Below, piece by piece: positions 46,345 to 56,312 of a stretch of DNA of 64,000 bases. How positions within the stretch are numbered: the stretch's first letter is position 1; every line of letters starts with the position of its first letter. The position numbers and the translations under genes were made by a program. A model generated the notes under the pieces. It was not told the DNA's origin. It saw only the letters and a program-made list of their open reading frames with translations, and made no database searches. Source of the DNA: Acanthamoeba sp. SK_2022b (taxonomy: Eukaryota; Discosea; Longamoebia; Acanthamoebidae); contig JANDJZ010000043.1 of assembly GCA_027943245.1 (NCBI GenBank), positions 62,001 to 126,000 on the forward strand, given 5' to 3'.

Positions 46345-49330
46345 GCTACATCACCCACAAAATAGCAAAAAACACCAGGCCTACACCCACAAAGACCATG
46401 AAAAACCTGGAAAAAGCACCCACATGGGCCAGAATACCCCTCCCCCCAATGGAAACTAAAGAAGAAACAATACAATATCTACAAAAAGTACACAGAACAC
46501 AAGCAAGACATAAAACACAAACTCAAAAGAGAAATAGAACACAGTATCAACAAAAAAAAAAAAAAAAACACAAAATCCTTCCTACTAAACATGGACCACC
46601 ATAAAAATGACCCAAAAAGCTTCTGGAGAAGGATTAGTCCCAGGAAACAAAACAACTACACAATCAAAGCAGCAGACCCTACTATCAACCAAACAAAAAG
46701 GGACCCCTCTGACATCAACAAAATATTCAAAAACTTCTGGAAAGACCTATATAAAAGGGGAACCTTCTCCAACAATAACAAACCATGGTTCAAAACAGCA
46801 AAAAAGATCCCCCCTGATGAAGCAAAAGACCTAGAAAAACCTATCACGATGGAAGAATTACAATATGCCATCAAACAGGCCAAACAGGGAGCCCCAGGCA
46901 CAGATGCCATAGATGCAACCATCCTCAAAGCCCTTCCCATTCCTGCACTAGACATCCTAAGACAAGCAATGAGTCAACTGCTCACCCAAAGTGCGAAACT
47001 TCTAAAAGAATGGAAAACAGCCAGAATCATCCTCCTACCCAAAGAAGGCAGCCCACAAGATCCCGCCAATTACAGACCCATATCCCTCCTACAAATCCTC
47101 TATAAAGTATACACACACACCCTAACTCAACGACTAAACATCGTCCTTAACAAAAACATCATCAACAAGAGCCAATTGGGATTCAGAAAAGGAATGGCAC
47201 CCCAGTCAGATGCCTAACAAACATCATCGAAGAAGCCAACCTCACACAAAAAGAACTTCACCTCACTTACATAGACTGCAAGAAAGCATTTGACTCCATA
47301 CACCAAGAAGCCATATTCACTGCCTTAGAGAACTATGGAGTAGGTTACAGAATGACACAAACCATCAAGCAGCTCTACATAAACTGCAACTCCCACCCGA
47401 ACATCAACAACATCCAAGGAAAAAACTTCAACATCGAAAGAGGGGTTAGGCAAGGAGACACCCTCTCCCCCCTCCTATTCATCACCACCATAAATGGAAT
47501 ACTAGACTGGATTGAAGAAGGACAGGAAGGCTATACCATGATGCAAAACCTAAAAATAGGAGCTATAGCCTACTGTGACGATATAGTCCTGGTACCTCAT
47601 CTAGAAAAGAGACCAAAAAACTATTCAAAAAAAAAAATGAAAACCTTCTGTGAATGGGCAGGACTAGAAATTAATCCCAAAAAATCTGCCTACACCAACA
47701 ACTGCCCAATCATCAAAAAACCAAACACTAAAACCAATCTGCTAGTCACTGAAAAAACAAAGAATGGCCTCTCAATCACATCACCCATTACCACAATCAG
47801 TCACAACCAGACATACAAATACATGGGAGTCCTACTCAGAATGGACCTAAACTGGGACGAACAACAATCACACCTGGAAAAAAAGTTCACCCAATTCCAG
47901 AACCTCATACAACATATAAAACTCAATACAGACCAAAAGGTCTATGTCTCAAATGCAGTCGCCAACTCATATATAGCATACAGCATGACTGTAGTACACT
48001 ACCCAACCACTTGGCTAAAAAAACTTGATAGAAAAGCCTCTGATGAAGAAATAAAAACCCTAATGAACTATGCCTGCAAACCAGGTACCCTCACCCTAAA
48101 AGACCATCTCCAAACCAACATCTCATTTGAAAAAGAAAGAGAAAAAATCCACTGCACCAATATAGCAGAAGAGGAAAGCAGCAGTTACCTCATACACTAC
48201 CCCTCCCAAACCCTGTATGTATTTACAGATGGATCATGCCAAGGGGAGAAATGTGGAGGAGGTGTATACTTTGGACCTAAGGCAACACGAAACCACAGCT
48301 TCAGAGCAGAAGTCGCACCCATCTCCACCACACTAGAACTACTAGCAATAGAGGAAGCCCTCATGGTAGTTCCTGCAAAACTCAACATACACATCATTAC
48401 TGATTCTAAGGCAGCCATTGACACACTTAATAACTACCATAAATGGCCACACAAAAAACAAAAGAACACCATAGCCGAAGCAACAGTAAAAAGAATCCTC
48501 CTACTAAACAAAGAGATTAAGGACGCAGGACACACGGTCACCTACTCCCATATATTAAGCCATGTAAGCAAAAAAAATAAGGAAGCCACAGAAAAGGGCA
48601 AAAACTATGAGCAAATATTCCTAAACAAAATAGAAACAATCAAAAACCTACCCCCAGGTGACTTCAACAACTACATAAAAGGAAACGAAGAAGCAGACAA
48701 ACTGGCTAACCAGGGCACCCTCCTCACACCCAACATAAGGAAATGGGAAATCCAATACATGGCCAACAACGCCACCCCCTGTGATGAAAAAGGCACCCCA
48801 ATAGAAGGCTGTCTCCGCAAGTGGGTAATGAAGAAGAAGATTGCTACCCACAATACACACACTCAACAGAAGAACAACACCACCAATTACAAAGGTAAAG
48901 AAGATAATAAAAGAAGCTGCAACACAGAAAAGGCTGCGTAGACAAACTCCCTATGTGGTTCACCAGCCTCCCAACTAGAAAACTACAACCACAGGGAAGG
49001 AAAAGCAGGTAATGTCCCCTCAGCCCTAATTGCCTGTCTCCACACAATCTATGGGATCCAGAAAAACAAAGCCAAAACCATTGCCATACTACTATGCACA
49101 AATGTCACTCACCACTACCAAAGCCTTTGGAAAGAACGGTGCAAACTACTTTACGACCCTCTTACTTGGAAGAAAGCTGTAGAAACCGCAAAAATCTCCT
49201 TAGCCGAAATGTACAAATAAGAAAACAAACAAACACAAAGGCCCCCGGCCCGGTGTGTATTGGAGGGCACAAACCCCAGACCCACTGAGCAGGCATCCAA
49301 TACGCCGCCAACACAAAAAAAAAAAAAAAA
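46345..49330 (+). mobile_element. 5'-truncated non-LTR retrotransposon (LINE) with poly(A) tail
   Basis: A nearly 3-kb A-rich segment with codon use and base composition unlike all flanking genes. It is bounded by a 19-bp direct repeat and ends in a run of about 20 As just before the right copy, the hallmark of target-primed reverse transcription. It encodes the linker, reverse transcriptase, RNase H and a C-terminal segment in sense; the expected 5' endonuclease part is absent. Inserted head-to-head with CCZ1. Confidence 0.92.
46591..49219 (+). pseudogene. LINE reverse transcriptase / RNase H ORF, frameshifted
   Basis: The first frame (to 47217) holds the start of the RT domain: PPDEAKDLEKPITMEELQ, APGTDAIDATILKAL, LPKEGSPQDPANYRPISLL and SQLGFRKG. 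At about 47195-47213 the reading moves to another frame, consistent with loss of one base, and continues as ELHLTYIDCKKAFDSI, RGVRQGDTLSPLLF and the catalytic AYCDDIVLV. RNase H follows with FTDGSCQGEKCGGG, a Glu in TTLELLAIEEAL, ITDSKAAIDTL and NEEADKLANQG, so all four acidic residues are present. The C-terminal segment (LWKERCKLLYD near 49120) is in yet another frame. Mostly open but not functional as read. Confidence 0.88.
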
Positions 49331-49349
49331 AAGATGTAAGACAACATTC
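49331..49349. repeat. Right target-site duplication of the LINE
   Basis: Exact copy of 46326-46344 directly after the poly(A) run. Confidence 0.92.
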
Positions 49350-51854
49350 ACACACCTACCCTCCTCCATTGGCTGATGCTGGGTAAGGGCAAGGCCCACA
49401 GGAATACACCATCAAGCTGATTTGGATTTTGACTGTGCTCTCCTTCTCTTTCAGCTTCTTGTTGAGTGTGTGTGCATTCATCAATGAAGTACCCTCCCTG
49501 CACTCTTATTCTCCTGTGGTACCTCTGGCCCCTGCTGTTGCTTCCTCTCCTTGGCTTACTGCTTATCATTTTCCTTCTCCTCCATCACATTTGGCTTTCA
49601 CTTCTTCTCCTCTTGTTCAGCATCCAGCCTCTGGATGGTCATGCTTGTGCTTGGTTGGGCAGCCCACAACCTAAACTCAGTTTTATCTATCCAAAATTAG
49701 AATTCAATTTTGAAAATGACTGGACCTCTCATTTGATGAATGATACTGCAGATGTTCCCTACACACTCCCACCACAAAGCTCTGATGCAGATGTCCTGCT
49801 TGAAATGCAAGCCCATTGCAAAGAACCCCTCTTCTTGCACTCTGAGCTTGCTAGGTTCATAATTTGGAGAGTGCTGAGGCTGCCTCCCTAACTCCCACCC
49901 AGATTCAAACCATGTTCCATTCTCACTCCACACTCTGCTGCTGCCTCTCAGTGCAAGATGTACATCAATCAGGCTCAAAAGCGTCATAAAAGGGGGCTGA
50001 GCTACAGGGAACAAGGTTTAAAGAGCTAGTACCAAGAATATATATTTCATGTAAAGTGGGTTGGCTGACCCCTTGGGCAGGGTTGAATTCACAGCCACAT
50101 GCAAGAACACAATGGGGGAGATGGATTAGTGGTGTGATTGTCATGCGCCAGGCCTCTGATGCACAAAATTTAATCTGCCTGTTGCTGCGGTGTGCATAGT
50201 GGTTTGGTGTTGTAGTGTTCAGGCCTCTGATGCACAAAATTTAATCTGCCTGGATCTCCTTGCCCATCATTTGCTGCGGTGTGCATAGTGGTTTGGTGTT
50301 GTAGTGTTCAGGCCTCTGATGCACAAAGTCATCATAAACTTTTGTGTATGTGCAAGGGTGAGCCTGATGTGGTGCACACCGCAGCAAATGATGGGCAAGG
50401 AGATCCAGGCAGATTAAATTTGGGGCAAAATGTTGTTGGTATTTGGGCAATGTGAAGAAAACCAGATCAAGAATTCATTTTGGATCACATATGCATATGT
50501 GGTCCCTTAAAGACGTTGCAAGTACCCTGCTGGCCTGTGTTATGAATTTTAAACTCTCATGCATGTCAAAAAGTCGCTTTTGTAGTGCCTGTGTTTGTAG
50601 CCCTCAACAGTAATTGTAAGGCAGCATATCAGAAATTGCAAAACTACACTGGCATCCTCCAAATACTGAAACCAGAAGGGTGCAGGAGCAGACAGAAGCT
50701 TGAGGACCTCCACACCCAGCATGAGTGTCCATTTACACCGCTCTACCTCAAAATCTGGTGGCTACAGCCGAGGCTTTCAAGTACCATTAATGGTATGATT
50801 TAGCAATGCACAGAAAGTTAGGGGAGGGGCAAGGACATGGAGCTGTTTCTGAAATTTAGTGGCTGTGTAATTGTACATGATCCATTCTTAATCTTTCATG
50901 TGTACAGATTTCAAGGTGATGGTAAGTATCTTCAATCATCAGGTTCAGTTCCTATGCTACAGAGTGAACGCCATGATGTGAGCAAGGAGTTCTTCAACAC
51001 CATGAAGAACTATGTCAGCACTGGCATGGGTATGTGTCAACATGTCTAAATATGTAACCCATACCATCACATACACACTGTACTGGGTGACAGATCAGTT
51101 GGGCTCAATGATGTCCTGGACAAGCTGAGTGAGATTCAGAAGGCCAAGGAAAAAAACATAAAGGAAGCAGAAAGATTACATGTTGTCACTGTGTATGTGT
51201 ACCCCAATGTGCAGCCCCCAATGCATATTTGGTTGAAACAGGATCAGATCCACTGCTGCCTGGTTTGGAGAATGGGCTGATCTCTTTGGGCTGCATGAAG
51301 CAAGCCTGTGAATTAGGACCCAGTCTGTGATGTCACTTTTTAACAAACCTCAAAACTGGTGTTCATCATGTACATGATGATTCCATCTACCATTGGAGGA
51401 GATCACCAGGGCACTTGCAACCATCAGTGCTGCACTGAGGTGGCAATCCAGAAGTCATCTGTTGTCTGTTGTTCATCACCGTCTGGATGTACACCAACCC
51501 AGAGGCCAGGGCAAAGTTGAAGTTTTTAAAAACATTCACTTGATTGAAGTTCCATGCTGCTACTGGAAGTGAACATGTTTTGCGCCAAGGTGGTGCCCTG
51601 CACAGTGCACTCTGCACTCCAGATACCCAATATAACCAAGTAGCCCCAGTTGTAACATGGTGCTCTGCTCTGTTTGGCGCCATAATTGTCACTTGGCTCC
51701 TCTCTTTTCAGTTTGATCCACCCAAGTGAACTAAAGGGAACTTCCACCAAAGTGAACTAAAGCACAGGTGAAGACCTTGCTGGTCCTGGTTGGCGCTCTT
51801 GTGTAACCTCGTCTGCATGCCCTCGCAGTACCCCAAGCTGCTGGTTAGGCAGCA
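49350..51854. other. CpG-depleted stretch of unknown origin
   Basis: 2.5 kb with very few CG dinucleotides compared with the host genes on either side and no ORF carrying a domain I recognise. A hydrophobic Leu/Pro-rich reading near 49470-49640 and a reading near 50910-51040 (YLQSSGSVPMLQSERHDVSK) look like exon remnants. It contains the foldback array at 50149-50421. It is the pre-insertion target of both the LINE (left edge) and the copia element (right edge). Best explanation: old mobile or silenced sequence eroded by C-to-T change at CG sites. Confidence 0.5.
50149..50421. repeat. Nested direct repeats and a perfect 49-bp inverted repeat (foldback)
   Basis: Direct copies of a unit beginning CAGGCCTCTGATGCACAAA start at 50149, 50220 and 50309, with a second unit (TTGCTGCGGTGTGCATAGTG onward) at 50182 and 50271. 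Arms 50237-50285 and 50373-50421 are exact reverse complements over 49 bases, with an 87-base loop. Confidence 0.93.
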
Positions 51855-51859
51855 ACAAG
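51855..51859. repeat. Copia target-site duplication, left (ACAAG)
   Basis: Five bases immediately before the 5' LTR, identical to 56061-56065. Confidence 0.88.
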
Positions 51860-52138
51860 TGTTGGAGAGTCAGTTGCTGAGGAGTGAAGCAAGTGGTGGT
51901 GTCAACAAGCAAGTGCGACCGTTGGTGAAACAACAGTCGCACCTACCAGAGGAGCAGGTACGGCATGAGCACCTGTTTGAGGGACAGGGAAAGAGTTCTG
52001 AACTCTTTCCCCTGGCCCTCACTACTTAAGCCAACAGAACACACTCTGTTCTTTAGCTCTGTTCTTTCTCTTTCTCTCTCCCCAATAAAACCTCTGGTGA
52101 TGCTTCGCCACATTTACACAACTTGACAGTTGCTGACA
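51860..52138 (+). repeat. 5' LTR
   Basis: 279 bases, TG...CA, with AATAAA at 52084-52089 as in the 3' copy. It contains about five CG dinucleotides by hand count; almost all differences from the 3' LTR are CG in the 3' copy and TG or CA here. Confidence 0.93.
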
Positions 52139-52154
52139 GGTTATGGGCCCAGAC
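52139..52154 (+). promoter_or_regulatory. Primer-binding site of the initiator-tRNA-half type
   Basis: GGTTATGGGCCCAG directly after the 5' LTR is complementary to the anticodon arm of eukaryotic initiator tRNA-Met (CTGGGCCCATAACC), the internal primer used by Drosophila copia, rather than to a tRNA 3' end. Confidence 0.8.
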
Positions 52155-52289
52155 CCACTCTAAGGGATCCAGCATGACCAGCGACAATTCAAACCCCTGA
52201 ATCATAATCCTCCAAGACCACTGCCAGTTCAATGCCTGGGACCAATGGCTTCACACTGCAGAGCTCCTGGTGAATGGAACTTGGGACAT

Positions 52290-53239
52290 TGTCAAGGGGA
52301 GGTGACCTCATCCCCTACAACACCCACTCAAACCTGGTCCTACTACTCAGCAACCCACTCTCCTGCCCACTTCTATTGGCCCCCAGACCGAAGAGAGCCA
52401 GGAGGAGAGAGAGGTCAACATTGGCATCCTTTTCCAGCCTGACGACAATCAAGGAGCCAACTCCCACCTGAGAGGAGGCTTCAACAACTCTGTCCTCAAC
52501 CAGACCCTCAACTATCCTGCCAGCAAGCTGGGGGCTGATGCTGACAAGAAGATGAGGAAAAAAGCACAAGAAGAAGATCAAGGCTTGGGACAAGTCTGCC
52601 CACAAGGCACTCAGGGTGATCCTCAAGTCAGTTCACCCAATGCTCTTGGCCTCCATTGGTGCCAAAGAGAACCCTCAGTCAGTCTACATGGCTCTCCACA
52701 AGAGGTTTTGGCCTTGGACCAATGGGTACAGAGCTGAGATCCTTGATCAGCTGCTCTCACTCCAAATGCACCTGAAGGATAAAATCAGCTCGCTCATCGA
52801 CCAGGCCTACTCTCTCTCCTTGAAGATGAAGCTCACCAGCCTCAACCTACCTGCGGACCTCATCTGCCTGCTTGTCATCAAGGCGCTCCCACCTGAGTAC
52901 AAGCAGATTCGGTCCAGTGTCAATGCCACCAATGCTGACACTGACCTCACCTTGGACTGGCTCACCACAGTCCTTGTGCAGGAGGAGAGGATGCTGAAGA
53001 GTGAGACTGCCCATCAGCACTTCTCACAAGGACACCAAGGAGGAGGACGGCCAACCCAGGGCTTCAGTGAGACTGCTCTCTACAGCCAGCAGCCCAAGAA
53101 GCACGCCCTTCAGCAGGGCAAGGCCACATGGCCAGGACACAAGGAAAAGGGGGCATGGCCAGCTCCCATGAACGATCCTGCATCCAACTGCAGCAACTGC
53201 CTTTGTCAAGGGCACACCAAGGACAAGTGCTGGCATTGA
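52290..53239 (+). pseudogene. copia gag remnant with zinc knuckle
   Basis: The reading up to about 52555 and the reading from about 52560 to 53239 are in different frames. The second contains a UBN2-like gag block (SVYMALHKRFWPWTNGYRA, LPPEYKQIRSSV) and ends with a CCHC knuckle, CSNCLCQGHTKDKC. The frame changes in an A-rich stretch. Not functional as read. Confidence 0.85.
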
Positions 53240-53319
53240 GGACCGCCCAAGAGCCAGCAGCTGACAGCTGCACCTGCCATTGTCCACAAGTCTGCCATGG
53301 TGCAGTGCCTATGTCACAG

Positions 53320-55789
53320 GCAACCATGATCTTGGCCAAGATGACTGGATCTGGGACTCTGGCACATCACACAGCATGCTGCATGACAGAGGAGTCCTAC
53401 ACAACTACGTCAAGTTTGACAAGAGCTGCCAGGTCAAGATGGGAGATGACCATGTTGTGGATGCTCCTGGTCAGGGTGACCTGCTCAGCTCCATCAACAT
53501 TGACAGCAAAGAGATCCAGCTCTACTTCCCCAACGTGCTGCACATTCCCAAGCTGGGCATCAATCTCATCCCTCAGCATGCCATGCTGAGAGGTGGGTAT
53601 GTGCTGCAGGGCAAGGAGCAGGGAATCCTTGTCCAAGACACAGAGACAGGTGCCAACTTCCTTCTTGGCCAGACCACATGTGCCCCTCAATGTCCAGTGG
53701 CCTGGCCTGCTTCAAGAGCGTGCTCTGGTGACTGCCAACATCACGACCACTGGAGAGGTCACTGATGAGGGCGAGACAAGGCCCAAGCTCAAGCTCTCTC
53801 TGCAGGAGGCGCACCAATGCTTCAGACACATTGGCAAGAACAGGCTTCTGCGGATGCTGGAGAGGTCTGCTGACCTCCAGCTCACCGGCCCAGCCAACAT
53901 GGAGCAGTGTGTGGCCTGCATCCAGGCCAAGCAGACAAGAGCAATGATCAAGAAGGGGCCAGCCCCTCAAGCCAAGGCACAAGGCCTAATGCTGCACTCA
54001 GATGTGTGTGCAATGCCTCACCCATCCATCAGCAGCAAGACGGCCTCATGACCTTCATTGATGACCACACTTGCTATGCCTGGGTTTACCCCATCAGGTT
54101 GAAGTCAGAGGTCACAGCCAAGTTCAAGGAACTGCTGGCCACGCTTGAGCCTCTCAAGGTCAAGAAGCTGTGCTCGGACTACAGAGGAGAGTACTCTGGA
54201 GGGCCATTCCAGGCAGTCCTCCAAGAGCACAGGATTAAGCATGATCCCTCTCCACCGTACAAGCCTGAGCTGAACGGTGTGGCAGAGCACTACAACTGCT
54301 CTCTGCTTGAGGTGATCACAGCCATGCTCTTGCTTCAGGCATGATGAGCGGGCTGTGGGCCAAAGCCCTCATCTTTGCCAACTTCCTGCTGAACCACGCG
54401 CCCAGCAAGGCCAACAACCTCCTCTCGCCCTTCAAGCTCTGGGAGGGTCAAGCCTTGCCTCTCCCACATGCTCGCCTTCAGCCAGCATGTCTATGTGCAT
54501 GTGCCAGACAAGCTGTGCAACAAGCTACCGCCTTGGTCCAAGCCTGCATGGTATCTAGGGCTGGCCAGAGAGGTGTCTCACTGCTGGCTGTGGATTCTGT
54601 CATCTCACACTGGAGTCAAGGAGCATTGTTGTCATCACAGCACCATCACCAAGCAACTCAGCGCTGATGACAGCCATCAGTCCTGTCAAGGCTACAGTTC
54701 CCAACAACAAGGGAACTGTAACCTTGCCAGCAGCCAATGAGCAGATGACAGATGACTCAGTCCAAGCTGACTCATCTCTTGAGCAGCTCCTGATCAATCA
54801 TGAGGAAGGGAGGGTCAGCAATGACCTCTTCATCAATGACCTCTTTATCTTCCCTGATCCTGACTCGCCCGCCGTGCTGACTGATCCTGCCATGCTGACC
54901 ATGCCTGCCATGCCAACTGATCCTGCTGTGCCAACTGAGCCTGCCATGCCAACCACGCCCACCACACCAACCACACCACGCCCACCTGTGGGCTACAGGA
55001 CCAGACTGGGACGCACTGTCCACCCTCAGGAGAGGCTGATTGAGGTGTGTGTGGCCTTCACAGCTACACTCAGCTGCACTGGGACGAAGGTGCCTCTCAA
55101 CTTGAGAGAGGCCACACAGAGCGAAGATGTGCTGCACTGACTCAAGGCAGCTGACAAGGAGCACAATGTGCTGAAGAGGGCCAGCACCTACAAGCTCAGC
55201 AACCTGCCCCCAGGTCACAAGGCCTTAGGGATCAAGTGGGTCTTCAAGGTCAAGTATTGGGCAGACAGAATGCCAGATCAATACAAGGCACAAGCTGTTG
55301 TCAAGGGCTATGACCAAGTCCATGGCATCGACTACTTTGACACCTTTGCGCCAGTTCTCTGCTATGAGAGCCTGTGTCTCCTGCTTGCCTATGCAGTTGA
55401 GCTCAACCTTGACATCCACCAGATGGATGTCAATTCAGCCTTCCTGCAGGCAGACCTGGACGAGCATTCTTCCTGCTTGCAGGAGGGCCCATCACCTGGG
55501 CCTCCAAGAAGCAGAACAGCGTCACAACGTCATCGTGTGAGGCCGAGCTGCTCGCCCTCTCCAAGGCGACCCGGCAGGCGTCAGACCTTCAACAGCCGTC
55601 TCAAACACTTGAACATCCGACACCTCCACATTATCGACTCGATTGCCGCCAGAGCCGTCATCGTTGACTACTGCCCAACCGAAGAGATGTTGGCTGACTC
55701 ACTCACGAAGGCACTCCCACAAGACCGCCTGAACAAGCTCGAGAGGACTCTCCAGGCCTACAATTGCCCCTCATCACCGACTGGGAGGG
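53320..55789 (+). pseudogene. copia pol remnant: protease, integrase, partial RT, RNase H
   Basis: Broken into several frames. Protease: WIWDSGTSHSML with the catalytic DSG, 53340-53480. GAG-pre-integrase: HQCFRHIGKNRLL and CVACIQAKQ, 53810-53940. Integrase: MTFIDDHT, LCSDYRGEYSGG and LNGVAEHYN, giving a D,D,E set. RT start: GIKWVFKVKYWADR and DIHQMDVNSAFLQADLDE, near 55230-55460. This is followed within about 40 bases by the RNase H block ITWASKKQNSVTTSSCEAEL, so the RT catalytic core is deleted. A proline/threonine-rich segment near 54880-54990 holds short imperfect repeats. Confidence 0.88.
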
Positions 55790-56060
55790 TGTTGGAGAGT
55801 CGGTCGCCGAGGAGCGAAGCGAGCAGCGGTGTCGACAAGTAAGCGCGACTGTTGGTGAAACACCGTACCAGAGGAGCAGGTGCGGCATGAGCACCCGTTT
55901 GAGGGACGGGGAAAGAGTTCTGAACTCTTTCCCCCGGCCCTCACTACTTAAGCCGACAGAACGCGCTCCGTTCTTTAGCTCTGTTCTTTCTCTTTCTCTC
56001 TCCCCAATAAAACCTCTGGCGACGCTTCGCCACATTTACACAACTCGACGGTCGCCGACA
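55790..56060 (+). repeat. 3' LTR
   Basis: 271 bases matching the 5' LTR end to end with a few small indels. About 25 CG dinucleotides by hand count. Contains the same AATAAA. Confidence 0.93.
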
Positions 56061-56065
56061 ACAAG
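56061..56065. repeat. Copia target-site duplication, right (ACAAG)
   Basis: Identical to 51855-51859. Confidence 0.88.
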
Positions 56066-56312
56066 GTGCAGCGGTCGGTTCGACATGGCATAGAACTCCG
56101 GCATCGTCCCTTTGTTCTTGTCTCTGTTGGTCCCGACAATTTACATTGCCGCTTTGCTTTCGGCAAAGGACCGCCAATCTACAAAGACCCGGACCGGAGT
56201 CCAAGTATTTGGACAGAGCTCTGGTTGGTTGGTTATCGGGGGGGGACACACTTAAATGTACTGCTGTTCTTGAGCTGCAACACACACTACCACAACTCTT
56301 AAGCAAGCCGAG

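Larger units (their letters stand above)
51860..56060 (+). mobile_element. Ty1/copia-type LTR retrotransposon, internally deleted and decayed
   Basis: A complete element by its ends: LTRs beginning TGTTGG and ending ACA, flanked by the 5-bp duplication ACAAG. After the 5' LTR is a primer-binding site of copia type; before the 3' LTR is a short GGGAGGG purine tract. The order gag, protease, integrase, reverse transcriptase, RNase H is that of Pseudoviridae (Ty1/copia). All ORFs are broken and most of the RT is missing. CpG content is low from the 5' LTR to about 55480 and normal after it. Confidence 0.95.

Noticed and set aside
49466..49891. Leu-rich open frame resembling membrane helices
   Set aside because: Composition follows the CT-rich, CpG-poor DNA; no start context, splice support or family pattern.
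50149..50421. Repeats considered as a CRISPR-like array
   Set aside because: Units are of unequal length, the spacers are themselves repeats, the genome is eukaryotic and no cas genes are present.
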